Positions 13,001 through 25,018 of a DNA stretch of 64,000 bases are shown here, piece by piece. Each line of letters begins with the position of its first letter. Positions within the stretch are counted from its first letter, which is position 1. A program made the translations under genes and the position numbers. The notes under the pieces were generated by a model, which was not told the DNA's origin, ran no database searches, and worked only from the letters and a program-made list of their open reading frames with translations. Source of the DNA: Coniella vitis (taxonomy: Eukaryota > Ascomycota > Sordariomycetes > Diaporthales > Schizoparmaceae). The DNA lies in the NCBI GenBank assembly GCA_011317545.1, contig WUJK01000002.1, positions 2,480,001 through 2,544,000 of the forward strand, read 5' to 3'.

Positions 13001-16000
13001 GCTCGACTCGATGATGCGTAGCACTGCCCCGGTCTTGGTTGGCAGTCAGACGCTCGCTGTGCAGCATTTTCACACCTGGCTCCCCGAGTTATTTGGACTG
13101 TTGACAGCTGAGGAGATTCTGCACATTGCCATTGACTTCATGGACTCATGCTCGCTTGTGAAGGGCAAGCTGGTCCTGTACAAACTCATTCTCATCATCA
13201 ATTACGCCAAACTCGACATCTTTTCGCATCCAGAGCAGAGATCTGCCCTGAGTGCGAATACTGTCAGATGGATCGCACCACATTGGGGCCACACCGAGGA
13301 TGTGACAGACCTGTGGAAGGACCAGGTTCGTCTGTGCTGTTCGATTCTCGCCAGCCAGGTTGATCACCTCGGACCCGAGATCCCCGATTACATTCCCAAG
13401 ATCATTGACTCGTACATTTGCATCCACTCACGGCCTCGCAAGCCCAAATCCGACCTCTCTCTCCTCTTTCCTACATCCTACCCATTTCCCCACAAGACCA
13501 CACCAGAGAAGATGGTTGTTGAGGAAGCTTTGGTCGAACTGTCGGCCATATTGTCTGCTCTGGGCAACTCGCCCAGCGGTATGCAGCTCGAATTGACCGA
13601 CGACGACTTGAGTCTTGTGCTCGAAAACATACTCATTGTCCACATGAGCATTCTCCAAGGGGAGGCTTTCCCACCAGAGTGGCTCAGTATCCACATTTAC
13701 CACCACAAGTCTACCATGCGGACGCTGGAGTATGTGTCCGCGATTCTCTTGGAGAGTTTCCTGCCGCAACCCGACGAAGCAGAAGAGTTCAACACTGAGC
13801 TCTGGAAGGCCTTCTTCACCACGCTACTGAAGCTTGTTGGCAGCCCTTCGCTTGCACTCGAGACGTTTCCCGAGCAAAAGCGGCGCGCTGTGTGGAAGAT
13901 TGCCGGAGACGTCCGTGAGCATGGCGCTGAGCTCTTGAGGAGGAGCTGGGAAGCCATCGGCTGGGACACGAGTCTTGATGAGAAGCAACGCTACGATCTC
14001 ACTAGGATGGGCGGCTACCAAGTGCAATACGTGCCGGCTCTTGTTGGTCCAATTGTTGAGCTCTGCCTGAGCGTGCACGAGGGTCTGCGCAAGATGGCCG
14101 TCGAAGTTCTCCAGACCATGATTGTCAGCGAATGGACGCTCAGTGAGGATCTTTCCATCATCCAAACGGAGATTATTGACAGTCTTGATGCGTACTTCAA
14201 GTCAAAGCCGCTCACCGAGAGCATCCTCCAGAAACTTTTTGTTGGTGAGCTCTTTGACCGTTTCGAGCCCTTGTCTGCTCAAGACGATGACCCATTGTAC
14301 CATGCCCTTCGAGAAATGATGGCAACTGTCGTTGAATTCTTGGACCTGCTTGTCGCAGTGCATGGCGGCGACGGCTCTGGCGAGGCATCCAACCTCATCA
14401 ACCATCTGCACCTCATGGAATTCTTGCGCGATATGCAAAAGAAGGAGATCTTTGTGCGCTATGTGCATCAATTGGCCGATCTGCAGGCTGGTGCAAGAAG
14501 CTACACAGAGGCTGGCTTAGCACTTCGTTTACACGCCGATCTCTACGACTGGGATCCCATCAAGACGACACCGGCCCTGACTGACCCTGCTTTCCCCCCT
14601 CAGTCGCTCTTTGAGCGCAAGGAGCGCATTTACTTTGACATGATCAAGTACTTTGAGGATGGCGAGGCGTGGAGCAGTGCACTTGCTGCGTACAAGGAAC
14701 TCGAGACGCAGTATGAGTCGAATGTGTTTGACTTTGCCAAGTTGGCCAGGACGCAGCATGCAGTAGCAACCATTTACGAAACCATTGCCAAGAGCGACAA
14801 GGTAGTGCCCAGGTTCTACAAGGTCGTCTTCAAAGGCATGGGCTTCCCAACCAGCCTTCGGGACAAGGAGTTTATCTACGAGGGCGGTCACAACGAGCGG
14901 ACGGCCGGGTTTACGGATCGCATCCAAGAACAATACCCATCTGCCCACATCGTGACGAGTGAGGACATTGACGACATTGAAGGGCAATTTCTCGTCATCT
15001 CGTCTGTCAGCCCCCACCGCGACCTTATGCACCATGTGTTCCAGCGGGCTCGAGTCCCACAAGGCATCAGAGACTACATCATGTCCGCGCACCCTCAAAA
15101 GTTTTCAGTCTCAACCAAAAGATACACGATGGGCCCACCCGAGGAGCACTTTGCGGAAAAGACAGTCTACACCACCATGGAAGCGTTCCCTACCATTCTG
15201 CGTCGGAGTGAGATTGTGGGCGTGGACGAGGTACGGCTGGGCCCCAAGGAAGCGGCGCTGGAGCGCATCGTGCGCAAGACGCAAGAGATGACGGCCGTGG
15301 AGAAGAAGGTTGTGGATGGAGACAAGAGCGATGAGGTTGCACAGCTGCTTGTCGACGCCATTAGCATCAGCGTCAACCCGGACTCAGAGAGCAGTGTCAT
15401 TGTTTATCGACAGTTGCTTCCAACCGCAGGCGCCGATGCAGATGGCCGTTCAGACGACAGCGGGCTGACAAATGCTTTTGATGACCACTTGCTGGCACAG
15501 GAGCCACCTGAACTCGACTTCGAGGAGAACGCAATCAAGATGGCGCTCATCGACCACGCCATCATGATTAAGCGATGTCTTGCCACATTCGCAAAGAGTA
15601 CAAACCAGATCCTCGTCAGCGCTCATGGGGAACTGCAAAGACGTAAGTCGAGGCTGTTCGCAGTCTCTTCCCGCACCGTCTTTCTGCAAAAAAAAAAACC
15701 GTACTGACAAACAAGCAGATTTCGAGTCGACCTTTGCGCAAGAAATCGAAGCTTTTACTCCGCCCCAAGCCGTCCCTGTCATCCAGCCTCTCTCCCCAAC
15801 TGTTGCTACCCCTCTCACACCACGTCACCAACACAACTTCAGCATAATGTCCGCCAGCAATGGCATCGCCGAAGTGAGCACCGTGCAACCCGTCTCGCTA
15901 CGCCAGAGCCGCGGCGCACGGCTCAGCTTTCTCGGCGGCCGTAAAAAGGATCACTCGCCACCGTCCACCATGAAAGACCAGAATGGCCATCTTGCCGTCG

Positions 16001-16599
16001 CCACACACGGTAACGGTACGACCAACTCGCTCATCTCGGAGCATAGCTCCAATGAATCGCCTGTGATCCTCCAGGCACTTCCCACACGGAAAAGCCTCTT
16101 CCCCACTTCGTCCTCGTCCTCATCGGTAGCGCAGCAGCAGCCACCGCTGCAAGCGCCACCGCCTTCGTCGGCATCTTCCGGTATGGGTCTCGGGTACGGG
16201 GTGAGCGTCAGCGCGGGCGGGAACCATGCAGTTGGGGGGGGAGTGTCGCAGTCTCATGGATCGCGGTCCGGATCAGGCACCGATACGAGCGACTGGGTGA
16301 CGGATTCTGGTATTGGAGCTGGTGGTGCTGTTGGAAGAGCAGGCAGCGTCCGTGGAAATGGCCGCCGGACGAGTAATGACACACATCAGAGTGGTGCGGG
16401 TGGGCAGTATTCCATAGGCGGCCGAGATGATGACAGCGACAGCTTTGGAGGGGGCGCGTCACCGGGAGGAGGTGCAAGAGCCGCAGGAGGAGCAGGGACG
16501 CCCAAGCTGGGTGGTATGAAGAGGCGATTGAGTATGCTCAAGCTGGGTGGGAAGAAGGGTAAGAATCACTCCATGATGGGGGCACTAAACGAGGAATGA
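10092..16599 (+). CDS. dck1: DOCK-family Rho/Rac guanine nucleotide exchange factor
   Basis: Two exons, 10092–15642 and 15719–16599, encode 2143 residues. The 76-nt intron (GTAAGT…GCAG) splits a His codon. An SH3 domain lies at about residues 8–80 (ATYPF…DLPLEIGDELYIIEE…GNWLRGYL), followed by an acidic tract. A DHR-1/C2-like domain that should bind phosphoinositides spans about 615–760 (DIYVTLVGAAL…). An α-helical armadillo-like stretch fills the middle. A DHR-2 catalytic GEF domain spans about 1500–1750 (ERKERIYFDMIKYF, …YKVVFKGMGFP). The tail encoded by exon 2 is Ser/Gly-rich and probably disordered. Fungal DOCK proteins of this layout (yeast Dck1, with Lmo1/ELMO) activate Rac/Rho-type GTPases in polarity and stress signalling. 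Family call is firm; the GTPase partner is not shown by sequence. Confidence 0.93.
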
Positions 16600-17517
16600 G
16601 TGGCTGAAGTGGGTGAGTGAAGCGTGTTTTGGCGATCGCACTCACACCTGGATGCATGCACGCAAATGCCACACGGCACAGGCACACAGGAGCGCAATGG
16701 GGGTTTGTTGATAACCTTCATCATACCATACCATATCATGGCGTTTTGACCTTTTGTTTTCCCTTTCTTTTTGTTCCTCCTTTCTTCCTCCGACCTCTTT
16801 TTTTTTTAATAAAAAAAAAAAAAGAAAAACTTGAGCCATACACATAGTATCTGGAAGGAGGGTATTATGGGGTGACCGTTGGTTTGGTCGGTTGGTCGGA
16901 CGATCAGTCTCTCACTTCTTGCGTATATCATTCTCGTTTGTCATGTTTTCTTCCTCTTTTTTCTTTCTTTTCTTTTCTTTTTGTTGTTGTTGTTGTTTTC
17001 TTCTTGTTTGGTTTCTTCTGGACATACCACGGTCTCACAAGACAAATAAAGGTAAGGCAAGGGAAGGACAGGGAGAAGGCATTGGAGTCTGTATTTTTCC
17101 TTTTGAGGAAAAGTCTACTGTACTAAATAATTGTATATTATCACGATGAAGGGGGCTGGGTGCTGGCTGTAATGGAAGCTCAACGAGCCTTCTGCTCTAC
17201 CAGAGCACTGTATTCTATAACTATTTCCTAATTCTTATTATTGTTCCTTGCTCTTTTCCTTTATCCTCTTTTTCTCTGTCTTTTCTTTTTTTCATTCGCT
17301 TTACATAGTACTGTCTCTTTTGTGTCACCCCTGTGGAAAGGGGAAAGAGGGCTTTGGATTTCCTAACCCTCCGCTGTAACATATTATTTTGCCATGTTGT
17401 ACCTACCATACCTACCTACTTTCTTCCCTAGATACCATTCTACATATTTGGGCGCACAAGACGGGGGGAAAATACAACATGATTTGAACGGACGAGTTTT
17501 GAGGTTCACTCTAGATC

Positions 17518-17518
17518 C

Positions 17519-17556
<38 letters not shown>
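17518..17556. repeat. T14/A25 homopolymer tract
   Basis: A run of about 14 T is followed directly by about 25 A, which could fold on itself in single-stranded form. Length is likely variable between isolates or assemblies. Confidence 0.7.
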
Positions 17557-18248
17557 GAAAGTTTGGGGGTGGGGAGGGAGGGAGAGGGTTCGGTGGCGTA
17601 GACGCTAGGTCCTGTCGAAAAGTTTGTTGCGGACTGGTGAAACGCTTCGATACTTGGCTTTGGCTTTTTTTTTTTTCTTTCTTTCTTTCTTTCTTTCTTT
17701 ACTTTGACTTTTGGTTTTGGTGATGATGGTTGAATAAACTTGAGTGATTCCTGGAGGGATGATTGCTGGTGCCAAGCCCGCCCTGCTCGCTGGCTGCTGC
17801 GGTGCTCTGGGTATACCATACGGTATACGGTACAGAAGCGGATACGTGCTGTAGTTATAGAAGGTGACCCCCCCCCCATAGTAGGTACTCTTTCAGCTTT
17901 AGGTAGTAGCTCGATAAGGTGGGTACACACGAAGAGTACCGACTGGCCTTGGCCCGCCCCTACCTATCTAGGCACTCAGTAGGTACTGTACTGCAGTAAG
18001 TAATAATAACATATATATATACTATGTATGACTTGCAAAGCACACGTGTGACGGAGGAACCAACCTCCCTCCCAAACTTGGCCCAAGGGCAACCACCGTC
18101 AATCACAGCACCAACAACAATACGGACACTCCAGAAGAGCCGCTGTACAGCATGATATCTGTGCATTCTTGTTCTCATTTGTTTCAGGTTTCTATCTTTC
18201 TTTTCCCTTTATCATTCAGGTAAATGTAAAAGAAAAAAAGCACGAGAA

Positions 18249-18336
18249 GAGGCAGAGAGGCAGAGAGGCAGAGAGGCAGAGAGGCAGAGAGGCAGAGAGG
18301 CAGAGAGGCAGAGAGACAGAGAGACAGAGAGACAGA
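18249..18336 (+). repeat. 8-bp tandem repeat (gaggcaga)8(gagacaga)3
   Basis: Eight copies of GAGGCAGA are followed by three copies of the variant GAGACAGA, 11 units in 88 bases. The array ends 16 bases before the ATG at 18353, so it probably lies in the transcribed leader of that gene. A purine-only leader of this kind could affect translation. Confidence 0.85.
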
Positions 18337-18352
18337 GAAGGGAAAAGTAAAA

Positions 18353-20305
18353 ATGACACCAACAACTACGCCGACTGCCGCAAACCCCAACGGCAAGCGT
18401 CTCGATGCGAGGCAGAAGCACGTCTTGCTACACTTGCTACAAACGCCCAAGCTCAGCAACGGTGACATCTCCAAGATTCTCAGTGTCGACGAGCGCACAA
18501 TTAGGCGGCGGCGGGTGCAGCTGCGCTCGTTGGGCCATTTGAGCCCGCAGAGGAGGGACTTCAAGGGCGCCGAGAAAATGGGGTCGTGGCATTTGGAGGT
18601 TAGTATTGTACGTCTTTTTTCTTCTTCTTTTTTTCTTTCTTTTCTTACCCTTCCTGTCGTTTCCCTCTCGCTTTCTCTCTTCTCTTCCCTTCATTTTAGT
18701 TTTATGTGGCATGCTGAGCTTGCCGTCGCGTGAGGTTTATACTCATGGCTATATGTTGTAGTTGGGGGAGGAGTCCCAAAAATAGAAATAATGAAGAGAA
18801 GATGAACTGGATCAAATGAACAATATCCCGTTACAAAACCTGGTCTTGATGATTCAAACAGAGACCTACACATTTGGAGGGGGAAAACAACAACCAAAAA
18901 ACCATTTCAGCATCTGAGAAGACAACGTGGTTGAAACTGACATGGAACCTTGCTGCTTTCTCTTGCTTGCATCGATAGAGAGTCTTCACGCTCCTCGATG
19001 CCCAAGGCAACGAACGACTGTTGCTCAAGGACATTCCAAAGTTTCTCCAGGACGAATTCGATGTCCGCGTCACCATCGCGGCCACTAGTCGTCAGCTCTC
19101 GAAGGCCGGTCGAGCCGTTGGGAAGCGCGGTCGCGCGAGGAATACCGCGCATGATTCCTCGACGTCTAGACAAGAACAACAACAACAGCAGCAGCAGCAG
19201 CAGCAGCAACCGACGAGGGAGCAAGTACCGACGATACGATTAGCCTGTCCGTTTTACACGCACGAGCCGGCCAAAGTATATGGATACGCCTTACTGTAGA
19301 AGAAGTTGGCCTAGTGTTCGTGATGTCAAGTGAGTTTTGAACCTTTTGCATAGGCAACTTGGTTTTTTTGCCAATATGCCTTGCCATACCTCTCTCTCTA
19401 TATGCCAAATGTGCATCTTGTCGGCTTTTGGTTCTCTCAACGAGTGACAAAAGAACGTGCAAAATAAGAAAAGAAGGGGGAAAACGAACGGGTTCAACTA
19501 ACTATCCCAAAATTCACTTTCACCTTCATCTACTGACTCAAGCCTGTGTCTTCTCCTCTATCTCAGGGAACACATCTTCCGGCAGCATATGCAGGCCTCC
19601 TTCCGATGTAACCGGTGCATGTCAACCTTTGGCAACAACCAAGCTCTCGTCACCCACCAGCGCGCCCCAGTTGCTTGCATCTTGTGTGACTGGGTACCGC
19701 TGGAGGGCTGTGATGAAGTGCAAAAGCAAAAGATAACGGAATACATTCAAGGTACCTTCTGCTCAAGCCCTTAACCCCTCTCCCCTCTCCTCTCCCCTCT
19801 CCTCTTCTCCCCTTACCTCTTCTCCCTGCATCTTCGTCTTGTCACATTTGCCTTATTCACTCATCGAGTTGATATACAAGAGAGAAGAACCCCAAAATAA
19901 TAATAATAATAAAATAAATCACAATCTAACCGTTTGGTACAACAGGGCGACGAAACCTCTCGCTGGAAACATGTCTTTCGCATCGTGTACCCTTACGTCA
20001 GCTACAGCCAAATTCCAAGCGGCTTGGTCCTCGTCCACGGTGCGGAAGACGTTTCCAACGCGCAAGCGCAAGCGCAGGGCCTAGCTGCTGCTGCTGCTGC
20101 AGCACCTGGAAATCAAGTTTCGGGCATATACTCACTTGATCCTGCTCTTGAGGGTTGGCAGGATCAGACGGTGCCTCATGATGACGGAGTTGATGAGGAT
20201 GATGATGATGATGAAGAAGAAGAAGAACAAGAACAAGAAGACGACGACGATGAAGATGACGACGACGAGTGTGAACAGGACGGAGACAATCAGGATGCAG
20301 ACTGA
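18353..20305 (+). CDS. transposase-like HTH fused to fungal C2H2 zinc finger; frame apparently broken
   Basis: Exons as read: 18353–18598, 18979–19329, 19567–19751 and 19946–20305. Exon 1 encodes a homeodomain-like HTH (ISKILSVDERTIRRRRVQL). Exon 2 continues with a second helical unit (DIPKFLQDEFDVRVT) matching the HTH_33-like part of Tc1/mariner-type transposases, then a Gln run. The fungal C2H2 domain follows: CPFYTHEP, then KYMDTPYC, SWPSVRDVK|EHIFRQH, RCNRCMSTFGNNQALVTHQ and RWKHVFRIVYP, and an Asp/Glu-rich tail. CPFYTHEPAK and KYMDTPYC lie in different frames, needing one base fewer at 19273–19275. The exon 3/4 junction (donor 19752, acceptor 19945) is also one base out. This is either a pseudogene or two sequence errors. 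A 52-nt intron, 19225–19276, would restore frame at the first break but remove the conserved CPFY. No DDE catalytic domain is visible. Confidence 0.6.
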
Positions 20306-20878
20306 TTGGCCATTGTGAATGTGCGCTTCACCGTGTCTGTTGGTAAGGTCAAGGCAATCAGTATTCCTGGCTTGCCTGCGCCTATACCCCCACACTGAGA
20401 CCAAAAGTATGGCTGATGCTCGAATGATGCTCCTGACATCTCACTGTTTGAAATATTCAAGAGTAGATTCTTACTTGGCTATATCCAAATGAGGAGCAGC
20501 GACCTGGTTAAAGACAGCTAGAAACGCGTGTCAAATCTATCTCAGTTCGCACATATATCTAGTTATTTATAAATGCCCTCAATCGATGCTCATTGATTCC
20601 GTTGAAAACCGGCCCCCAAGAAAACAAAGAACACCCCGAACGCCGTGCGCAATGAATGCCTCCAAATTCCCGTGTGGTAAGGATAGTCTTGACTCTTCCT
20701 CCTCTCCCCCCCCCCCCTTTTTTTTTTTTTCTCTCTCTCTCTGTCTCTCCAACCAAAAAAGATGCTTTTTTGAGCCAGAAGGAAAAGAGACAGAGACACT
20801 CCTCGAATCCACCAAGAAGATAGAAGAAGAAAAGAAAATAAGAAAAATAAAGACAAAGGACACAGAACAAGCCTGGGA
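20306..20878. other. 3'-to-3' intergenic region
   Basis: This lies between two convergent genes. It holds a long pyrimidine tract at about 20700–20750 (C-run, T-run, then CT dinucleotides) and no gene-like frame. Confidence 0.6.
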
Positions 20879-22567
20879 CTACCAATACGGTCCCTCATGT
20901 CCTTGGCCCTCCGTCATCACATCCCAATCCCGCTGCAACTTCCACGCATCATTCGCAGTCCGATCAAAGATGTCGCACCCGCGGTGTCCCCACTTCTCAG
21001 AAAACACCCGCCGGCCGACCTCAATCTGCGTGTCCAGGCCGATCTGGAAGCCTTCCTGGTCGCGGTAAAAGGGCTCGCCTTGCCCACCGCCCTGGCGCAG
21101 CTGCCATAGATTCCGCCACGATCCGCCGTCAATGTACTTGACAGCCTGCATGCGGTACGACACGTCGACCAAATTCTCGACCGTTTCGCCTTCCGTGTCA
21201 ACGAGCTTCTTGCGTTCCGCCTCGCGCGCTGCGAATTCCGTCGAGTGCAGCGCATCATTCTCGGCATTGTTTGCGCCGCCGCCGGCCATGGCCTCCGCAC
21301 CAGGATCGCCTTGGAAAGTGGCGTGCACGCCGGGGATGCGGAACAGGGCGGCGAAGTCGTCAAGCACGGTCGACGTGTCGATGATGATGCCGATTTGCGT
21401 CGAGCCCTGGAAATACCCTTGCCATTTCTGCCGCAGGTAAAAATCGCAGTCGGTCGCGTAAAAGGGAATATGCGTGTCCCAGCCGCCAATGTCGAGCACA
21501 GCGTCACGGTGGACGAGCGTCAGGTGGTCGTAGGCGAAGAAGTGGTTGGCCCACTTGGGGGTGCCCGGTTGGCGCAGGAAGCGCAGGATGGCGACAGCGC
21601 GCGAGTAGAGCGAGTAGTTTGCATTGTCAATCGACTTGTCGTCTGTGTGGGGACGAAACTCCTTTTCAAAAGAGAAGGCGACAACGTCTTGGTGGCTCCA
21701 GAAGAATTCTGTCCAGTTGCGCTCGAGCGCGGTCCAGGCATAGAAATTCTGGAGCTGCGCAAAGCTCATGAGCGTGGGTGTCTCGATCACATGGACGCCG
21801 AGGATGCGCAACTGCGTGTGGTTGAGGTAGAAGGGGTTTTGCAGCGTCAGGCGGTCGTCGCGGTTGGCGTGCATGACACCGGTGTTTTCCACAACATATA
21901 TGTCCTCGGCGGGCCAGCCGGCAGTAATGTAACTCGCGACGCACTGCAGCAGCTGCGGCCAGTTGCGCGTGAAGCCAATGAGAAGCGGTGTGGCCTCTGG
22001 CACGTGTACGCGCGGCGGGCGGTTGATTTCGGGCACCACGAGCTGCTTGCGCACCTCTGACACGGGCGTTTGCGACAGCAGGGGGAACGGGTCGGGAATC
22101 GGGGGCGCCGTCTGCCTCGGGGGCTTTGGCGGAGGCTTGGCTTTCGCGCTGTACGTCTCGTCGCGCCACGACATGAACTCCTTTGTGAGCGGGTCCATGG
22201 GCGGCGACTGCTTGCTCAGCTCGGTCTGCAGCTGCAGGACCTTCTCGTTGGGGTGCGCGTCTAGGAGGCTGCCTGTCGACGGGGACAAATCCAGTGAGCC
22301 TGTGGGCACAGCAGTCTTGGAGGAGGAGGAGGCGGGGTTGGAAGCTCCCTGACCTTGGAGGCCCTGCTGACCCTCCTGGTTCGTCGGTAGCAGCACATCG
22401 TAGCCGCCATCTTTCATCCACTTGATGATGGATGCCGAGGATGTCGAGGGGTCTTGTTGTGAGAACTGGTGCGATGTGAGCAAGAAGATGCTGACGCAAA
22501 AGACGGCAACGACCGCAAGAGCCCTGTAGCGGTAGAGGGCGGAGCGACGGTATGTCATGGCGCTCAT
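20879..22567 (-). CDS. type II membrane glycosyltransferase-like protein
   Basis: A single-exon gene of 562 residues, initiating at 22567. A short basic N-terminus (RRSALYRYR) precedes one hydrophobic segment at about residues 14–31 (ALAVVAVFCVSIFLL), giving type II topology typical of Golgi enzymes. A Ser/Pro-rich stem follows, then a globular domain from about residue 190 (PLLIGFTRNWPQLLQCVASY, YVVENTG, FFWSHQDVV, GGWDTHIPFYATDCDFY). DCD in the last motif could be the metal-binding DxD of a GT-A fold, and the first motif resembles a nucleotide-sugar-binding strand. I do not recognise a named family, so glycosyltransferase function is inferred from topology and these motifs. The gene converges on the HTH–C2H2 gene. 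Confidence 0.7.
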   Translation of the reverse strand: MSAMTYRRSALYRYRALAVVAVFCVSIFLLTSHQFSQQDPSTSSASIIKWMKDGGYDVLLPTNQEGQQGLQGQGASNPASSSSKTAVPTGSLDLSPSTGSLLDAHPNEKVLQLQTELSKQSPPMDPLTKEFMSWRDETYSAKAKPPPKPPRQTAPPIPDPFPLLSQTPVSEVRKQLVVPEINRPPRVHVPEATPLLIGFTRNWPQLLQCVASYITAGWPAEDIYVVENTGVMHANRDDRLTLQNPFYLNHTQLRILGVHVIETPTLMSFAQLQNFYAWTALERNWTEFFWSHQDVVAFSFEKEFRPHTDDKSIDNANYSLYSRAVAILRFLRQPGTPKWANHFFAYDHLTLVHRDAVLDIGGWDTHIPFYATDCDFYLRQKWQGYFQGSTQIGIIIDTSTVLDDFAALFRIPGVHATFQGDPGAEAMAGGGANNAENDALHSTEFAAREAERKKLVDTEGETVENLVDVSYRMQAVKYIDGGSWRNLWQLRQGGGQGEPFYRDQEGFQIGLDTQIEVGRRVFSEKWGHRGCDIFDRTANDAWKLQRDWDVMTEGQGHEGPYW

Positions 22568-25018
22568 CTTGTTCAGGTTGAGCGGCTTCCCATTCCGCTG
22601 CGGCAGAAGAACGAGGGGAATTCCTGTGGTTTATTTTGTCGGGTGGTTCTTTCTCCCTTGTTTCGCCAAACGTTGCTGTGGCTGCTGGCTGGATCAAGGA
22701 GAGAATGAGACCAGGCGGCGTCGCACTCTGTCTCTTGCTGCGGTTGCTGGCGTTGTGGCACCCGACAGGAAAATCGTCTAATAAGCTGGAGTCAAGGAAG
22801 AAAGATGCAGATAGAAGAAGGGAAGAACAGAAAGAAAAAGGTGATAAATCGCGCAGGGGCGTCTGTGAGGTAAGAGGGTAGGCTCAGATTGACACTGTCG
22901 ATCAAAAGGTCAAGAGCGAAAGAAAGTAATAGTGGTACCCGACCAGGGGCTGTTCACAGCCTAATGATGATTTTCAGGAGGAGAAAAGGCAAGAAGATAT
23001 AGTATACACTGAACACACAAGGCACGCCGACCTACTCTGTAGTCGAGAGGGACAAACAAAAGGCCTCGCCTATAAAGTTCAAGTTGTGGTCCAAGGGAGG
23101 GGAGGGAGCGTGGGGCAGCGCGTTTGGGTTGGAATGGGAGATGGGCGAGAAAAGACAGGAGGAAGGGGGGAGCGAAGGAGCGCGAGAATGAGGGAAAAGG
23201 AGCTGGTAAAAAGATACCAAGCGCGCAAACGTCGAAGCTAATCTCTCGAGCTTGGGCGGCGCTTGGGGGTGACGACGACTGCATCTGCGAGACGAGCAAG
23301 ATCAGCAGCACCTGTGTGTGGCCGTGATTGCCACTCACCTCCTCAGTGGCCTGTCGAGCTAATGTACAGCATTACGCATCGTACTGTACACAGACAAGAG
23401 CAGGACGGACATGAGTAGTGAAGGAAGGCTGGCGCGTCAGCATGCTGTCCAGTTTGCGCATCATAGTGGAGCCGTCGAGGCCCCATGGCAAATCTACTTA
23501 GCACACGCCGAGTAATAATAAACGGATGGACGACTCGGCCTTGGGACCCAGGCCCTGATAGAGGACATGGCACCGCGCTGGATAGGCTGGCTGGCTGGAT
23601 GGATCAGCAAAGCCAGACAAAAGCCAGCCTGCCAGCCAAAAGTGCCAGAAGAGGCGAGAGGGGGTGCAGCATCCAGGCGTCCCGTCTCTTTTCCCTGTCA
23701 GCCAACAAGCTTGTCTGTCAGAGTAGCGGACACCACCCACACCCACACCCACACCCACACCCACACCCACACCCCAAATCTGCAGCCGCCTGGCCATCAG
23801 TGGATCCCTCTCGTTTCAAAACGCACCCTTTCCAGACCTGGCCGTATCCAGACACTCCTGTCCTCAAACAGGTCCGGGGTGAGACGGCATCAGGCACACC
23901 AATGACACCTCGTGCCCGCGTTCAGGTGCCGGGCGGTATATATTGCACGCACTCTCGCCAAAACACGCAATGAATCCCAAGTAGACAAGAGCCAACAGCA
24001 CCTCACCTCACTCTGCTGTGCCCTGCGATGGTTTCTGCGCTGCTCGGCTGATCCGGCCGGAACGAGGGCCACAGCGAGCGAGCCAAAAAAGGAGGGGTGG
24101 GTAGTCATAGTACAGACAGAGTATGGGAACACGGAAGAAAAGTCTTGCGTACTAGAAGGAAATAGTACCGTTTGTAGGGCTGGCTGGAGCCCCGGCAAGG
24201 GTCCCGACTTGGTGGGTGACCCATGCTGGTGCTCAACCATATAGACGAGCTAAGTGCCGACTTGGCACACAAGACAGAAGTCAAAAAGATGCAAAAGAGC
24301 CTGCTTCTAGCGTTTCCGTGTGGCCGAGACCGTGTGCTGGCACCCCTTTTTTGACATGGCGTCGGGCCGGTCTCGCATCGCGTTTGCTGCTGATTAGCTC
24401 TGTCGTGACTCGCTGGACCAGGCCATCGTTGTAGAGGCCCCGAAAAAGAAAAAGAGGGCTACCGTTAAGGCCAGACAGCCCGGCGTCTTGCTACATAGTA
24501 GGCTTGCTTTCGGCAGCCAGCCACACACGCTCCTCCGCGTTGCTCCGCACCAGAGTTTTTTGCCAGGTTCGCGCTGTTCCTTGTTCAGAGGGATCCCACG
24601 GAGAGAGGGTTGGGTTGCACGACCGCTCTTGTTTCGACGTTTCCCTGGTGTCAGCGTGGCTTAGGCCACCTTTTGGAGGCGGCGCGATCGTTGCCAGGCT
24701 AGGGCCCCATGTGGCTATTTTTGGTCCGCTCAAAAGCTTGATCCTCTTTAAGCCGGCCGATGAGGCTAGAGTGACGGCCAGCCTGCTGGTTCATGCAAGG
24801 GAGAGAGATTCTGTGTCGGGCCACCGTCTGTCTCTTTTGTATTGGTGTCAAGTGAGCCAACGCTCACCGGATCGGGACCAACCCTCAGCACTACCCCAGT
24901 GCTGCATGCAGTGGACTGATGCGACCACGGCTGCAGCACGAAACCGATGCTGCACGTGTTCATCCTGTCGAAAGCTTGCAAGGTTGTGAGCTTCCTCCGG
25001 GAGTTGGATCCCAAACAT
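22568..25018. other. intergenic region
   Basis: No supported gene in about 2.4 kb. Notable are a CCCACA tandem at 23736–23775 and pervasive short direct repeats (ggctggct type) near 23585–23640. Open frames here have no recognisable motif and change strand every few hundred bases. Confidence 0.55.
23736..23775. repeat. CACACC hexanucleotide tandem
   Basis: About six to seven perfect copies of the hexamer CACACC. It is not the fungal telomere unit (TTAGGG/CCCTAA), so it is read as a simple microsatellite. Confidence 0.8.

Larger units (their letters stand above)
16600..18352. other. intergenic region with simple repeats
   Basis: No supported gene. The region contains a T14/A25 tract at 17518–17556, a TTTC tandem at about 17670–17700, other pyrimidine-rich stretches (16750–17010), and an 8-bp tandem at 18249–18336 just before the next start codon. 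It holds the 3' end of the DOCK gene and the promoter of the HTH–C2H2 gene. Confidence 0.6.

Noticed and set aside
23736..23775. CCCACA array as a possible telomere-like tract
   Set aside because: The unit is not TTAGGG and it lies inside ordinary intergenic DNA; simple microsatellite.
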